In this document: positions 9,283 through 20,200 of the stretch, in pieces | Numbering within the stretch: the first letter of the stretch is position 1 | Layout of the letters: the number at the start of each line of letters is the position of its first letter | Source of the DNA: Serinus canaria | Lineage: Eukaryota > Chordata > Aves > Passeriformes > Fringillidae | Assembly (NCBI RefSeq): GCF_022539315.1 | Contig: NC_066337.1 | Span: 6,664,861 to 6,728,860, forward strand | Reading direction: 5' to 3' | DNA: 64,000 nucleotides | The notes under the pieces: model-generated | What the model was told of the DNA's origin: nothing | The model's input: only the letters and a program-made list of their open reading frames with translations | The model's database searches: none | Program-made: the position numbers and the translations under genes

Positions 9283-10579
9283 ATGGCGCCCAAGGCGGCC
9301 GCCCTTGTCCTGGTTCTCCTTGCGATCTCAGGTGAGGTGGCGTGCGGGTCCCTGGTGGCAGCAGGTGGTGGCAATGTCCCTGCTGTCCCCGGGGGAACGG
9401 GACTGTGTGAGCGCTGAGCCCAGCACCCCCTGCAGGCTCCCGGGCTGATGTGAACCCTGACGAGGTGGCCGGCGTGATCTGGAAGTACTTCACGGAGCTG
9501 GGCAACAATGCCAAGGACACGGCGGACCAGCTGCACCAGACCGAGATCAGCAAGCAGCTCAAGTGAGCCCAGCCGCGGGGCCGGGGGGCTCGGGGGGCAG
9601 GCGGGGGGCAGGGTGTGGGCAAACAGGCCCTGACGTGTCCTCTGTCCCCAGCACCCTGCTGAAGAGCAACCTGCAGAGCGTCAGCGCCTACGCCGAGGAC
9701 CTGCAGCAGCGCCTGGTGCCTTTTGCGGTGGAGCTGAAGGCACGGCTGGCACAGGACTCAGAGCGCCTGAAGGAGCAGATCCGGCGGGAGCTGCAGGAGC
9801 TGCACGCCAAGCTGGCGCCCTACGCCGACGAGGTGCACCAGCAGATCGGCACCAACATCCGCCAGCTGCAGGCCAAGATGAGCCCGTACGCCGAGGAGCT
9901 GCGCTCGCAGGTGGAGCGCAGCACCAGCGAGTTGAAGCAGGCGCTGGAGCCCTACGCGGCCGAGCTGCGGGAGCGGCTGCAGGACAACGCCGAGAGCATC
10001 CAGGCCTCGCTGAGCCCCTACGCCGACCGCCTGCAGCAGCAGATCGACGGCGGCGTGGAGAGCGTCAAGCAGCGGCTGTCGCCCATGGCGGACGAGCTGA
10101 AGGCGCAGGTGGAGCAGAGCGTGGCCGAGCTGCGGCGCGGGCTCAGCCCTTACGCGCAGGAGGTGCGGGACGGCCTCAACCGGCAGCTGGAGAGCCTGAG
10201 TGCGCAGATGGAGCGGGCGACAGAGGAGCTGCGCGCCCGCCTGGCCGCCAGCTCCGAGGAGCTGCGCGCCCAGCTGAGCCCGCTGGCCCGGGAGCTGCGG
10301 GAGGCGGCGAGCGGCGACACCGAGAGCCTGCGGCAGCGCCTGCAGCCCCTGGCGCAGCAGTTGGAGCAGCGCCTGGGCCAGAGCCTGGAGACATTCCGGC
10401 AGCAGGCGGCTCCCTTCGGAGAGACCTTCGGGCAGCAGCTGGTGCAGCGGCTGGAGGAAATGCGCGGCAAGCTGGACTCGGGCGCGGCCGGCGTGGAGGA
10501 TCACCTGGAGCTGCTGGAGAAGGAGGTGCGGGAGAAGGTGGCCGCTTTCCTCAGCACCGCCGCGCCCCCGCAGAACTAA
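9283..10579 (+). CDS. APOA4: Apolipoprotein A-IV
   Basis: Secreted lipid-binding protein of chylomicrons and HDL, made mainly in intestine (and liver in birds). Coding exons are 9283-9331, 9436-9562 and 9652-10579, giving 367 residues. Signal peptide of about 20 residues ends SGSRA; the mature protein starts DVNPDEVAGVIWKYF. The large last exon is a run of 22-residue amphipathic repeats marked by SPYAEEL, EPYAAEL, SPYADRL, SPMADEL and SPYAQEV, the hallmark of apoA-IV. It ends STAAPPQN, lacking the glutamine/glutamate-rich tail of mammalian apoA-IV. The start ATG lies 19 bases into exon 2. The antisense open frame across the last exon is a GC shadow. Confidence 0.96.
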
Positions 10580-10634
10580 ACCGCCCCGCCAGCCACACAC
10601 GTTCCAAGCGTTCCTGGCCACTTGCAGTGGCAGA

Positions 10635-10640
10635 AATAAA
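10635..10640 (+). terminator. APOA4: APOA4 polyadenylation signal
   Basis: AATAAA 56 bases after the stop, followed by a TGT-rich stretch at 10641-10670. Confidence 0.85.
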
Positions 10641-10664
10641 TGTCCTTGTGATGCACGTGCTGCT

Positions 10665-11526
10665 CCGTGTCCTTCCTTTCCGCAGCATCCCCTGTCCATC
10701 CTCCTCTGGGGTGGGATACCTGGGGCACCCTCAGCTGCTCTGTGGGGGAACATCACCCCGAATCTGAGCTCTGGGGCAGCAGGGCCAGGTGGGTGGGAGG
10801 TGTCTGTGGTGGCAGCCATGGGCGAGCCCAGGGCCGGGGCCGCGCTGTCCCCTCAGCACAGCTGGGAACACCCGGGTGGCCGCAGAAGGGACAGAGCCGC
10901 GGGGTGCGGCCAAACATCCGCAGCGCGGTGGGGCAGCAGCTGCCAGGAGAGGTGGGATCAGCGGGTGGGGACACTCGCCTCGTCCCCGCAGCGCAGCAAG
11001 GGAGCTCGGCGACAGGGAAAGGGGACTGAGGCGCTCTTCCGGCAGGACGGGACGGGACGAGGTGAGGCACGGCCAGCGCTGCCTGGAGCGACCTCACGTG
11101 TCGGCGCAGGCGAGGGAGCCGCGCGGACTTTGGTGCCGGAGCAGCGCTGCCGACCGCTCGGCGCTTCACCCCGGCAGCGCCGCACTTCGCCCCGCAGCCC
11201 CGGTGCCCGGGATTGTTCCCGGGAAGAACCAACGCGTCAAGAAAAGGACACAAGCGCGGCGGTGTCCGGCGGGAGCGCGGCCACGGAAGGGGAAGGTGTA
11301 AGCCCGACCCGCTCATCCCCGCCCGCCCCGGGCTCGCCCTCCCGCACCCACCGCGGGGCTCCGGGCTCCCTTTGCGTCCGGACAGGAGCTGCACCGGTGT
11401 CCCCGTCCCGGCGGCTCCGTCCCGCATTCCCTGCGGGATGCAGCGAGCGGCGGGCCAGGGCTAGCCCTGTCCCCCGAGCCCGGGGGGCAGCGGCCCCCAG
11501 GTCACCTCCCCGGAACGTGCCCGGAC
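10665..11526. other. Spacer between APOA4 and APOA5
   Basis: GC-rich and CpG-rich sequence, denser in CpG from about 10830 onward. Several overlapping open frames on both strands match nothing known, so I see no gene. Confidence 0.55.
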
Positions 11527-11683
11527 CTCCACGTTGTGTTTACACGGAGTGAGGTCCAAAAAGCCCACAAGTCCCGTCCCAAAGCCGCCTTATAGGCCGC
11601 TCCTCGGCCGCCCCCCGAGCCTACATAAGGGCGGGCAGCAGCCGCCTCCGGGCGGGAGGGACACGGGAGGCGACCCGAGCCAG
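11527..11683 (+). promoter_or_regulatory. APOA5: APOA5 promoter and non-coding exon 1
   Basis: TCCACGTTGTG at 11528-11538 overlaps TGTTTAC at 11537-11543, a forkhead (FOXA-type) core. AGGTCCAAA follows at 11552-11560, an HNF4-like half. A TATA-like ACATAAGG lies at 11623-11630. Exon 1 would start near 11655 and ends at 11683 before GTGAGG. Factor assignments are inference. Confidence 0.65.
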
Positions 11684-11925
11684 GTGAGGGGCGGGGGGCT
11701 TTAAGTTTGTGCGCCCGGAGGAGCTGGCCGTGACTCCAGGTGCACAGCAGCAGGGCAGCCGAGGTGTTCCGGGGGCCCACGGGTGTCATGGGGAACCGCA
11801 GGGAATTTTAGGGGAGCTGCGGGTGCCCAAGGGGACCCCAGGAGCGAGGTCCTTGTGGGGAGCAGCCGAGGCACCGCCCCTGTGAGCACTCGGACGGCTC
11901 CTGTCCCCTCTCCCGCAGCCCGAGC

Positions 11926-13287
11926 ATGCTGCTGAAGGCCGCGCTGCTGCTCTCGCTCCTGGCCGGCTGCCCAGGTGCGTGCGGGCCCGGGGGCTGCGGG
12001 GGCGGCCGGGCGGGCCGGGCAGCAGCACCAGCGGCGCTCCCGCCCGCAGTGTCCCCGGCCGAGGCGGCGCAGGGCGGGCTCTGGCAGTACCTGAGCCAAC
12101 TGACGGGGGACAAGGACAGCCTGGAGGGCGGCCACAGCAAGCTAGGCAGCGACATCACGTGAGTGCCGTGCCCCGCTCCCCTCCGGGCCCGGCTCTCCCT
12201 GCCCGGGGACCGCAGGGCAGGGCCAGCGGGGGATGGGGCGGGGGGCAGCGTTTATTGGGGTGCGGGGCACGGGGGGCCGCGGTCACTCGGGGCTCTCTCG
12301 TGCAGGAACCTGAAGGAGAGCATTCAGGATGGGGTCAGCTACATGGGGGGCTTCCTGGAGAAGCTGTCCCCCCTGGGCAGGGGCCTGCAGCCCCCCCGGC
12401 TGTACGAGGACTCGGCCAGCCTGCGCAAGGCCATCCGCAGGGAGCTGGACAGCCTCCGCCTGCAGCTGTCCCCGTACGTGGACGAGGTGCACCAGCAGGT
12501 CGGCAAGCAGCTGGACGAGCTCCGGCAGCAGCTGCGGCCGTTCACGGAGGAGCTGCTGGACCAGGTGTCCCTGCGGGCCCGCGAGCTGCGGCGGCACCTG
12601 GTGCCCAGCCGGGAGGTGGCGGCGCAGCTCCTGGACGGCGCCGACGAGCTGCAGCGCTTCATGGCTCACTACACCGACAAGATCGCCTTCCACACGGAGC
12701 AGGTGAAGGACATCTTCCAGCCGTACGCGGAGCGGCTGCTGAGCGAGATCCACCGCAACGTGCAGGAGCTGCACCGCGGCGTGGCCCCGCACGCCCGCGC
12801 CAGCCCCGAGCAGCTCAACCAGCACATCCAGGAGCTGTCCGCCAAGCTGACCCGCAACGCGCGGGACCTGCACCGGCAGATCCAGCGGAACCTGGAGCAG
12901 CTGAAGGCCAAGCTGAGCCTGTACCCCGGCAGCCCCGGCGGGCCCTCGGCGCCCCCGGGCCGCTCCCGGGAGGCGCTGGCGCGGGAGGTGCAGCGGCGGG
13001 TGGAGGAGTTCCGGCGGGACACGTACGCGCAGATCCAGGCCTTCACCCGGGCGCTGGACCAGGAGACCGAGGAGATGCGGCTGAAGCTCAGCGCCCGCCC
13101 GGAGCCGCCCGAGGAGCCGCTGGACGCGCCGCCGCCGCCCGTGGAGGACCTGCGCGCCCGGCTGGACGCGCTGTGGCGGGACCTGGCGCTGAGCCTGAGC
13201 GAGCGGGGCGGGGAGGGCCCCGGGGAGGGCCTCGGGGCAGGCCCTGGGGGGGGTCCCGGGGCGGGCCCGGCGCGGCTCCGGGGCTGA
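11926..13287 (+). CDS. APOA5: Apolipoprotein A-V
   Basis: Liver-secreted apolipoprotein that lowers plasma triglyceride by promoting lipoprotein-lipase action at GPIHBP1. Coding exons are 11926-11974, 12050-12158 and 12306-13287, giving 379 residues (human 366). A signal peptide MLLKAALLLSLLAGC is followed by a mature chain without cysteine. Diagnostic parts are GLWQYLSQLTGDKDSLE, RKAIRRELDSLRLQLSPY, HTEQVKDIFQPYAERL and DTYAQIQAFTRALDQETEEM. Position between APOA4 and ZPR1 agrees. The final 30 residues are a glycine/alanine/proline-rich tail (GEGLGAGPGGGPGAGP near the end), encoded by very GC-rich DNA and unlike mammalian apoA-V. The polyadenylation signal begins 5 nt after the stop. Confidence 0.95.
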
Positions 13288-13292
13288 ACGCG

Positions 13293-13298
13293 AATAAA
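13293..13298 (+). terminator. APOA5: APOA5 polyadenylation signal
   Basis: AATAAA begins 5 bases after TGA (13285-13287). No other signal occurs before the ZPR1 start at 13382, so the 3' UTR would be only about 20-35 bases. Confidence 0.7.
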
Positions 13299-13381
13299 GG
13301 CGCCGCCATCGCGGCCCGCGCGCCTCACATGATCCGCCCGAGCCGCCTGACCCGTACGCGTCATCGCCACGCGCCACCATC
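13299..13381 (+). promoter_or_regulatory. ZPR1: ZPR1 core promoter and 5' UTR
   Basis: Only 83 bases separate the APOA5 signal from the ZPR1 start codon. The interval is CpG-rich, has no TATA box and ends in a good start context (CCACCATC before ATG). Part of the promoter probably lies within APOA5. Confidence 0.5.
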
Positions 13382-16300
13382 ATGTCGGCGCTGGGGGCCA
13401 CCGAGGCGGCGGCCGCGCCTGCTGGGGCCCTGTTCCGGCCCCTCAGCGCCGAGGACGGCGAGCAGCAGCCGGCAGAGATCGAGTCCCTGTGCATGAATTG
13501 CTTCCGCAACGTGAGGGGCCCCCGGAGGGCTGGGCAGCGGGGACTGTGGGGCACTGGGGCCGCCGGGGACCCGGGGGAGAGCAGGACAGGGGCGTGCGGG
13601 GCCAGGGCCGGTACGGGGGTCTGTGGGGGTCAGGGGATGCACACCTGTGTGGGCCGGGCTCGGGGGTCCCCAATGGCCGTGGGAAGAGCGGGCAGAGGCC
13701 GGCGGGGGGTTCCAGCGGGGGCAGGAGCGAGGAAGGACCTGCCGGGAGCCACAGCTGCTCTCGGAGTAGGGAGCACCAGGGAGGGCGTTTCCAGGAGCTC
13801 TTGGGGGCTGGGGAGGGGAGGTTTGGGGGCCAGGCAGGGAAGGGGCTGGGACCTGCCCGTGCTAGAGGTGCTGTCAGGGCCATGGCCCCAGACTCGGGTT
13901 CCCATGAGCCTCTCGCTGCTCCTGCAGGGAGTGACCCGGCTCCTGCTCACCAGGATCCCCTTCTTCAAGGAGATCATCGTCAGCTCCTTTTCCTGCCCCA
14001 GCTGCTCCTGGTCCAACACGGAGATCCAGGCAGCGGGCAGGATCCAGGAGCAGGGCGTGCGCTACACCCTGGCCGTCACCTCCCGCCAGGTGGGCAGTGC
14101 CCCCCCCCTGCCCTGCTGCAGGCCCAGCACCTGCACATCCCTGCAGGAGGGGCTGGGCCAGGCCTCTGGGGTCCCCCTGCGTCCCAGGGGAGGCTCAGGC
14201 TGTCCCTGCCTCTGTGCAGGACATGAACAGGGAGGTGGTGAAGACCGACTGTGCCTCAGCCCGAATTCCAGAGCTGGACTTTGAGGTGCCTGCCTTCAGC
14301 CAGAAGGGAGGTGGGTGAATGGGGCAGTGCTTGGGGGGCTCCTGGGGATCCCTGGGGTCTGTTCACGGTTGTCAGCTCTGTGTTCTTGCCTTGCCAAGTG
14401 CTCACCACCATCGAGGGCATCATTGACAGAGCTGTGGCAGGCCTGGAGCAGGACCAGCCCGCCCGCAGGGTAAGGGCTGGAGAGGGAAACTCCTCAGGGA
14501 TGGAGAGTGCTTGGGATGTCCATCCCCTGCCTGCTGGAGTCACACAGGGCTGCTGGGGACAGCTCTGGTCTGTGCCACAGTCACCTTTGTCAGCAGCTCT
14601 GGGCTGTCCCCAGCAGCTGAGCCCCACCTTGGGTTGTCCCCATTTTAAAGGATTCTGTGGTTCCGTGTCCCTTCCAGGCAACGGACAAAGAGGTGGCCAG
14701 GAAGATAGACGAGTTCATTGGTAAACTGAGGCAGCTGAAGGAAGTCAACTCCCCCTTCACCTTTGTGAGTGCTCAGAGCAGGGCAGGCCTGGCTGGGTGA
14801 GGCTGCAGGGCAGCTCCCTCAGGGCCCCTTGTCCTGCAGATCCTGGACGACCCCTCCGGGAACAGCTTCGTGGAGAACCCGCGGGCGCCGCACAGGGACG
14901 AGGCCCTGCTGGTCACTCACTACAGGAGGAGCCCCCAGCAGTGTGCCCTGCTGGGCCTGGAGGTGGCTGCAGCAGCCCCTGCTCCCTGGGAGCCCCAGCA
15001 GGGAGCAGGAGCTGACTTTGCTGCCCTTGCAGGGAGAGGAGGTGGACGCGAAGCCGCCGGACGCCGCCGAGGACCTGAGGGACGAGGTGGGGGCTGCTGC
15101 AGAGTCAGGGACTCTCAGGCCAGCTGCTCTGGGCTGGCTGGGACCTTCTGGCTGCCCCTTCCCTCCCCCAGGTGCTGCAGTTCAACACCAACTGCCCCGA
15201 GTGCAACGCCCCGGCCAGCACCAACATGAAGTTAGTGCGTATCCTTCCACAGGGCCGGGGGGCACTGCGGGCCTGGCCTCTCCCTGCTGCACCACAGGCC
15301 TGAGGCAGTTCTCAGCTGGGGCCTGCTGGGGTGCAGAGCTGTCTCAGGGCTGCTCACAACTCCCAGGGGGGTCCTGCCATCCCTCGGCTGCTGCTTTGAT
15401 GTTTGCCTTGACTCCCTGCTCCAGAAATCCCCCACTTCAAGGAAGTGATTATCATGGCCACTAACTGTGACTCCTGTGGGCACAGGACCAATGAGGTGAG
15501 CTGGGCAGAGAGCAGGGAGTGGAGTTCTGTGCTTCTGTCCCTGAGCTCTGCTTCCCATCTGGGCTGCTGGGGAGGGAAACTGCACTTGGGGTATTGTCAG
15601 GAGGTGCTTTCTGCTGGGTGCTGAAGCCACTGCCCCAGCTGTGGAGTGGGCTCTGCGCTGCTGGGATGAACCTGTTAAAGCACAGGGGCAGGGCGGGTGT
15701 GAGCTCACTGCCAGCTGTTCCCAGGTGAAGTCTGGAGGAGCCATCGAGCCACAGGGCACCAGGATCACGCTCAGGATTACAGACCCTTCCGACATGACCA
15801 GGGATATCCTGAAGGTGCAGTGCCCAGAATCCCTGCCCTGTCCTCCTGGGGGGTCTGGGGGCTCAGCCCTCCCCGTGTGGGCTCACAGGGGGCTCCCCTC
15901 TGCAGTCAGAGACATGCAGTGTAGAGATCCCTGAGCTGGAGTTTGAGCTGGGCATGGGAGCTCTGGGGGGGAAGTTCACCACGCTGGAGGGGCTGCTGAA
16001 GGACATCCGGGACCTGGTGAGTGCTCCTGGGGGGCTCAGCCCCCTTGCTGGCCCTGCTGGGGGGGCTGGCTGCCTCACAGCTGCCTCACCTGCCCTTGCA
16101 GGTGGAGAAGAACCCCTTCACCCTGGGGGACAGCTCCACAGCCAGCAGGACAGGGAAGCTGCAGGAGTTCATTGGGAAGCTGCAGGACGTGAGTTTGCTC
16201 TGGATTTTCCGTGCTCTGCATGGGTCCAGGAGGTGCTGAAGGACTGGGAGGAGCCGTAATGGGATGTGCTCTGTTCCTGCAGATCATAGAGGGGAAGGCC

Positions 16301-16680
16301 CAGGCTCACTTCATCATGGATGACCCTGCAGGCAACAGCTACCTTCAGGTGCAGCCCTGGGCCCTCGGGCTGTGCTCCCTGGGCACTTTGGGGGGTTAAT
16401 TTCCCTGGCATGAGGTGGCACTGGGCTTCCCTTTGGAGCTCTGGGCACGAGCAGATGCTGGAAGCCCTGCTGGCTTTGTGGGGGTGCCCAGGGCTCCCAG
16501 CCTGCAGCAGAGGGGAGTGCAGGGGCTGTGTCCCTGTCCCCACAGAACGTGTATGCCCCGGAGGAGGACCCGGAGCTGAGCGTGCAGCGCTACGAGCGCA
16601 CCTTTGAGCAGAACGAAGAGCTGGGCCTGAACGACATGAGGACAGAGGGCTATGAGGCAGAGCCGGCCTCGGGCCGGTAG
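13382..16680 (+). CDS. ZPR1: Zinc finger protein ZPR1
   Basis: Essential protein that binds eEF1A and, after growth stimulation, moves to the nucleus with SMN. Fourteen coding exons: 13382-13510, 13928-14089, 14220-14310, 14399-14469, 14678-14764, 14840-14962, 15033-15086, 15172-15238, 15425-15495, 15725-15814, 15906-16016, 16102-16188, 16283-16348 and 16546-16680. They join in frame to 447 residues (human 459). Two ZPR1 modules each carry a C4 finger: C37/C40/C66/C69 (CMNC and CPSC) and C247/C250/C276/C279 (CPEC and CDSC). Recognisable stretches include [37 protein letters not shown] and the end [15 protein letters not shown]. Introns are very short (70-420 bases). Confidence 0.97.
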
Positions 16681-16876
16681 TGGGGCCACCCCAGCCCTCC
16701 CACCCCCTTCCCCAGCTGTGCCAGGGACCAGGACTTGTGTGGGGCCAGGGCTCCTCTGCCCTTCCTGGGCTGGGGAGCTGTTTGTGCCCGCAGGCAGCGG
16801 GGCTGGGCCTCCCGTCGGAGCTGTGGCGTGAGCTGCAGGGGATTTGGGGCAGGGGGTGGCAGCGCAGGCGGCTCCC

Positions 16877-16882
16877 AATAAA
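16877..16882 (+). terminator. ZPR1: ZPR1 polyadenylation signal
   Basis: AATAAA 197 bases after the stop, followed by a GTCGTGTCCTG stretch. Confidence 0.85.
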
Positions 16883-16971
16883 GCTGGTTGAAAACGCTGA
16901 TGGCGTCGTGTCCTGCTGCTCCGTTTATAACTGCAACTGCCCCGTGCCCACGCCCACAGCCCCGCCCTCGG

Positions 16972-17125
16972 CTCCATTCACGGCATTGGCTGCTGTTTGA
17001 CCACACCTATGGCCCCACCCTCTGCTCCATTTATGGCATTGGCTGCTGTTTGACCACACCTATGGCCCCGCCCTCTGCTCCATTTATGGCATTGGGCCAT
17101 AGCCACGCCCACAGCGCCATTCATG
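16972..17125 (+). repeat. 53-bp tandem repeat in the BUD13 promoter
   Basis: Two full copies and a partial third with an exact 53-base period (CTCCATT at 16972, 17025 and 17078). Each copy contains GGCATTGG, an inverted CCAAT box, and the full copies end in GGCCCC(A/G)CCC. It lies 130-285 bases upstream of the BUD13 start and directly after the ZPR1 end. The sequence from 17126 to 17256 is GC-rich and TATA-less and should hold the BUD13 start site. Confidence 0.85.
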
Positions 17126-17256
17126 GCCTATCCGCTACCTGGCTACGCCCATCCGATACAACTCCATGTATGGCAGTGGCCACGCCCTTCTCCTCTCCCC
17201 GCCACGCTCAGGCCCCGCCCCTTCCGGCCGGCGCCGCAGTTTTGCGTCACAGCGCG

Positions 17257-20200
17257 ATGGCGGCGCCGGGGCTGTCGAAGGCCGAGTACCTGCGGCGGTA
17301 CCTGAGCGGCCCCGCCGAGCCCGCCCAGCCCCGCCGCCGCCGCAAGAAGAAGCCGCCGGGCGGCACCGGCAGAGGCGGGTGAGTCCCGGGGGCAGCAGGC
17401 GCGACCCTGTGCGCTGCCCGGCCTTGGGCGCCCCCCCGAGCGCAGCAATCCCCGCTCCGATCCTCCCTCCGAGCCCCGCGGCTGCCCCGCCGCAGATCCC
17501 CCGGTCCCCACGGGCCCTGACGGCCGCGCCTTTCCCCCCTGCCAGGATGCGGATCGTGGATGACGATGTGAGCTGGAACAGCATCGCCGCCGCCCCGGAC
17601 AAGGAGGAGGAGGAGGAGGATGAAGGGGACATGCCTGTGGTGAGCGGGGAGTCCCGGCAGGCGCGCTCTCACACCCTCAGTCTGTTCTGGCGGTCACCTC
17701 GTGTCTCCCTTTGGAAAGAACTCGCTAGAGCGTCCCTGCCTGCCCTGTGCTGGGGCGGGTTCTGCCTCAGGGGTGGGCGGGAGCCCTGCAGGAAGGAGCA
17801 AGCTCCCTGCGGATCCAGCCCGCTCTCTGTGGGCCCGCACGGGGTTCTGTGCTCCAGAACAGCTGCTGGAGCAAGGCAGAGGCACTGGGATTGCTGCTGC
17901 CTGTGTAAGGAGTGGGAACGGTGCCTTTTGCTGAGCCCCTGGTGCTCGCTGGGTGTTTGCAGGTGGCAGAGTTCATTGATGAGCGCCCCGAGGAGGTGAA
18001 GCTCATGGAGGAATTCCGAACAAACTCCAAATGGAAGCTCCTGGGAGGTGAGAGCAGCCCCTTCCACCCTCTCTCCCTAATCCCTGGCTTCTCCAAACCA
18101 TGAAGCAAGTTCAAAATAATCCTGGAGGTGCTGTAGGGCTGCTGGGCTGTGCAGAGCTCTAGTCATGGTGATTGCAATTGTTTTCCCTCAGATGAGGACT
18201 CGCAGAGTTCGGATGTTTCGGGATCCACCAAGTCTGCCACGAGGTATGGGGGCTCAGCCAGGAATTCTGCTCTCTGCTCATCTGGCTTTGTCTGCCTGGT
18301 TCTGTGCTTTGGTGGGAAATGTGGGCACTTCTTCCTGCTGGATAGCCCCTGCCTGGGGAGGGGCACTGGCAGCTCTGGGTGTTTGTGACATTGCCAGGGA
18401 GACTGGGGTGATGGTCCCTGTGAGTTTGATGGTGGAGACTTTCCCATTCCAGCTCTGCTGGGATCCAGGCTGCTCTGGAGGGTTTCTGGGGTCTGCTGGG
18501 GCTCAGGGCTGCAGCATCCCAGTGAATCCACGTTCACAAGCTGTTCCCAGCTCTGGGGTCCTGCTCTGTTTCCAGACAAACCAGGCAGGAAGGGAGCTCA
18601 CTGTCACCTTCTCTGCCCTCGCAGGCGGCGGCGCCACGACTCCCCAGAGCCCTCAGCCCCAGCAGGGAAACACAACGGCTCCTTGGGGCCCTCTGCTCCC
18701 AGGCGGCAGCGGCACGACACCCCTGATGTGTCACCTCCCCGGAGACAGAGACACGACACCCCTGATGTGTCACCTCCCCGGAGACAGAGACACGACACCC
18801 CTGACCCATCCCCTCCCAGGAGACAGAGACATGACACCCCTGATGTGTCACCTCCCCGGAGACAGAGACACGACACCCCTGACCCATCCCCTCCCAGGAG
18901 ACAGAGACATGACACCCCTAATGTGTCACCACCCAGGAGACAGCGACATGACACCCCTGACCCATCCCCTCCTAGGAGACAGAGACACGACACCCCTGAC
19001 CCATCCCCTCCCCGGAGACAACGACATGACACCCCGGATCCGTCCCCTCCTAGGAGACGGCGTCATGACACGCCAGACTTGTCACCTCCCAAAAAGCAGC
19101 GTCGTGACACCCCAGATCTGTCCCCTCCCCGGCGGCGACAGCGTCACGATACCCCTGACCCATTCCCTCCCAGGCGACAGCGTCATGACACACCAGACCT
19201 GTCCCCTCCCAGGAGACAACGACACGACACGCCAGACTCGTCACCTCCCAGGAGACGACGTCCTGGCACCCCAGATCTGTCACCTCCCCGGCGGCGGCAG
19301 CGACATGACACCCCAGACTTGTCCTCTCCCAGGAGACAGCGACATGACACCCCAGACCTGTCCCCTCCCAGGAGACAGCGACATGACACCCCAGACTTGT
19401 CCCCTCCCAGGAGACAGCGACATGACACCCCAGACCTGTCCCCTCCCAGGAGACAGCGACATGACACCCCAGACCTGTCCCCTCCCAGGAGACAGCGTCA
19501 GGATTTGTCACCTCGCAGAGAGAAGCCGGGGTCCCCAAGTAGGAAGAAGAGCCGAACGAAAGGTGAGTGTCACACGCTGTGTCCCCCGTGTCCTGGGGAC
19601 TCCCTGGGATCCACGCTGCCACAGGTGAGTGCTGTGGGCTGCTGCTCTGCTGGCACAGCTGGCAGTGGCAGTGTCTGTCTGTGTGGGAACAGCTGGGTGG
19701 TACTTGTACCCTCACTCTGATTTATCTCCTCCAGGACGGGCTTCTCCCACCCAGAGGGACCAGCAGAGGTCACGGAGCCCCCCGGAGCACTCCCCCCACC
19801 ACCGGGATGCCAAGGTGTCTCTTTCCCTTCCCTTCCAGCTGTGGAAGCCCAGTGCTTGACAAACTGGGGGAGTTCTTGGCTCTAACAGGGCTGTCCCTGC
19901 CCTGTCCCTATGGTTTGGGTCACCCCTCGTTCTGGCTGCCCCTCAGCCAGCTGTACCTGGGATCTCTGTGCTCCCCAGGCTAGCACGATGTCATCCGGGG
20001 CCAAAGCGGGCCTGGTGTCGGCTGACGTGCTGCAGAGGGAGAAGCAGGAGCTGCGGAAGCACGAGAGGAGCACCAGGCACCTGGAAGGTGGGAGTGGGGA
20101 ACACAGCCCGATCCCCAGCTCACTCCTCCTCTGCTCCGTGGGGCCCTGGCACTGGGATCCTGCTGGGAGCATCCCTGTGGAGCTGCAGCTGGACATGCTG

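Noticed and set aside
9758..10819. 353-codon antisense open frame over APOA4 exon 4
   Set aside because: Antisense shadow of GC-rich amphipathic helix codons; the sense frame is the recognisable apoA-IV.
12283..13554. 423-codon antisense open frame over APOA5
   Set aside because: Antisense shadow crossing APOA5 and the first ZPR1 exon.
18165..19628. 487-codon frame through BUD13 exon 5
   Set aside because: Alternative-frame reading of the 39-bp coding repeat; the real frame joins BUD13 exons 4 and 6.
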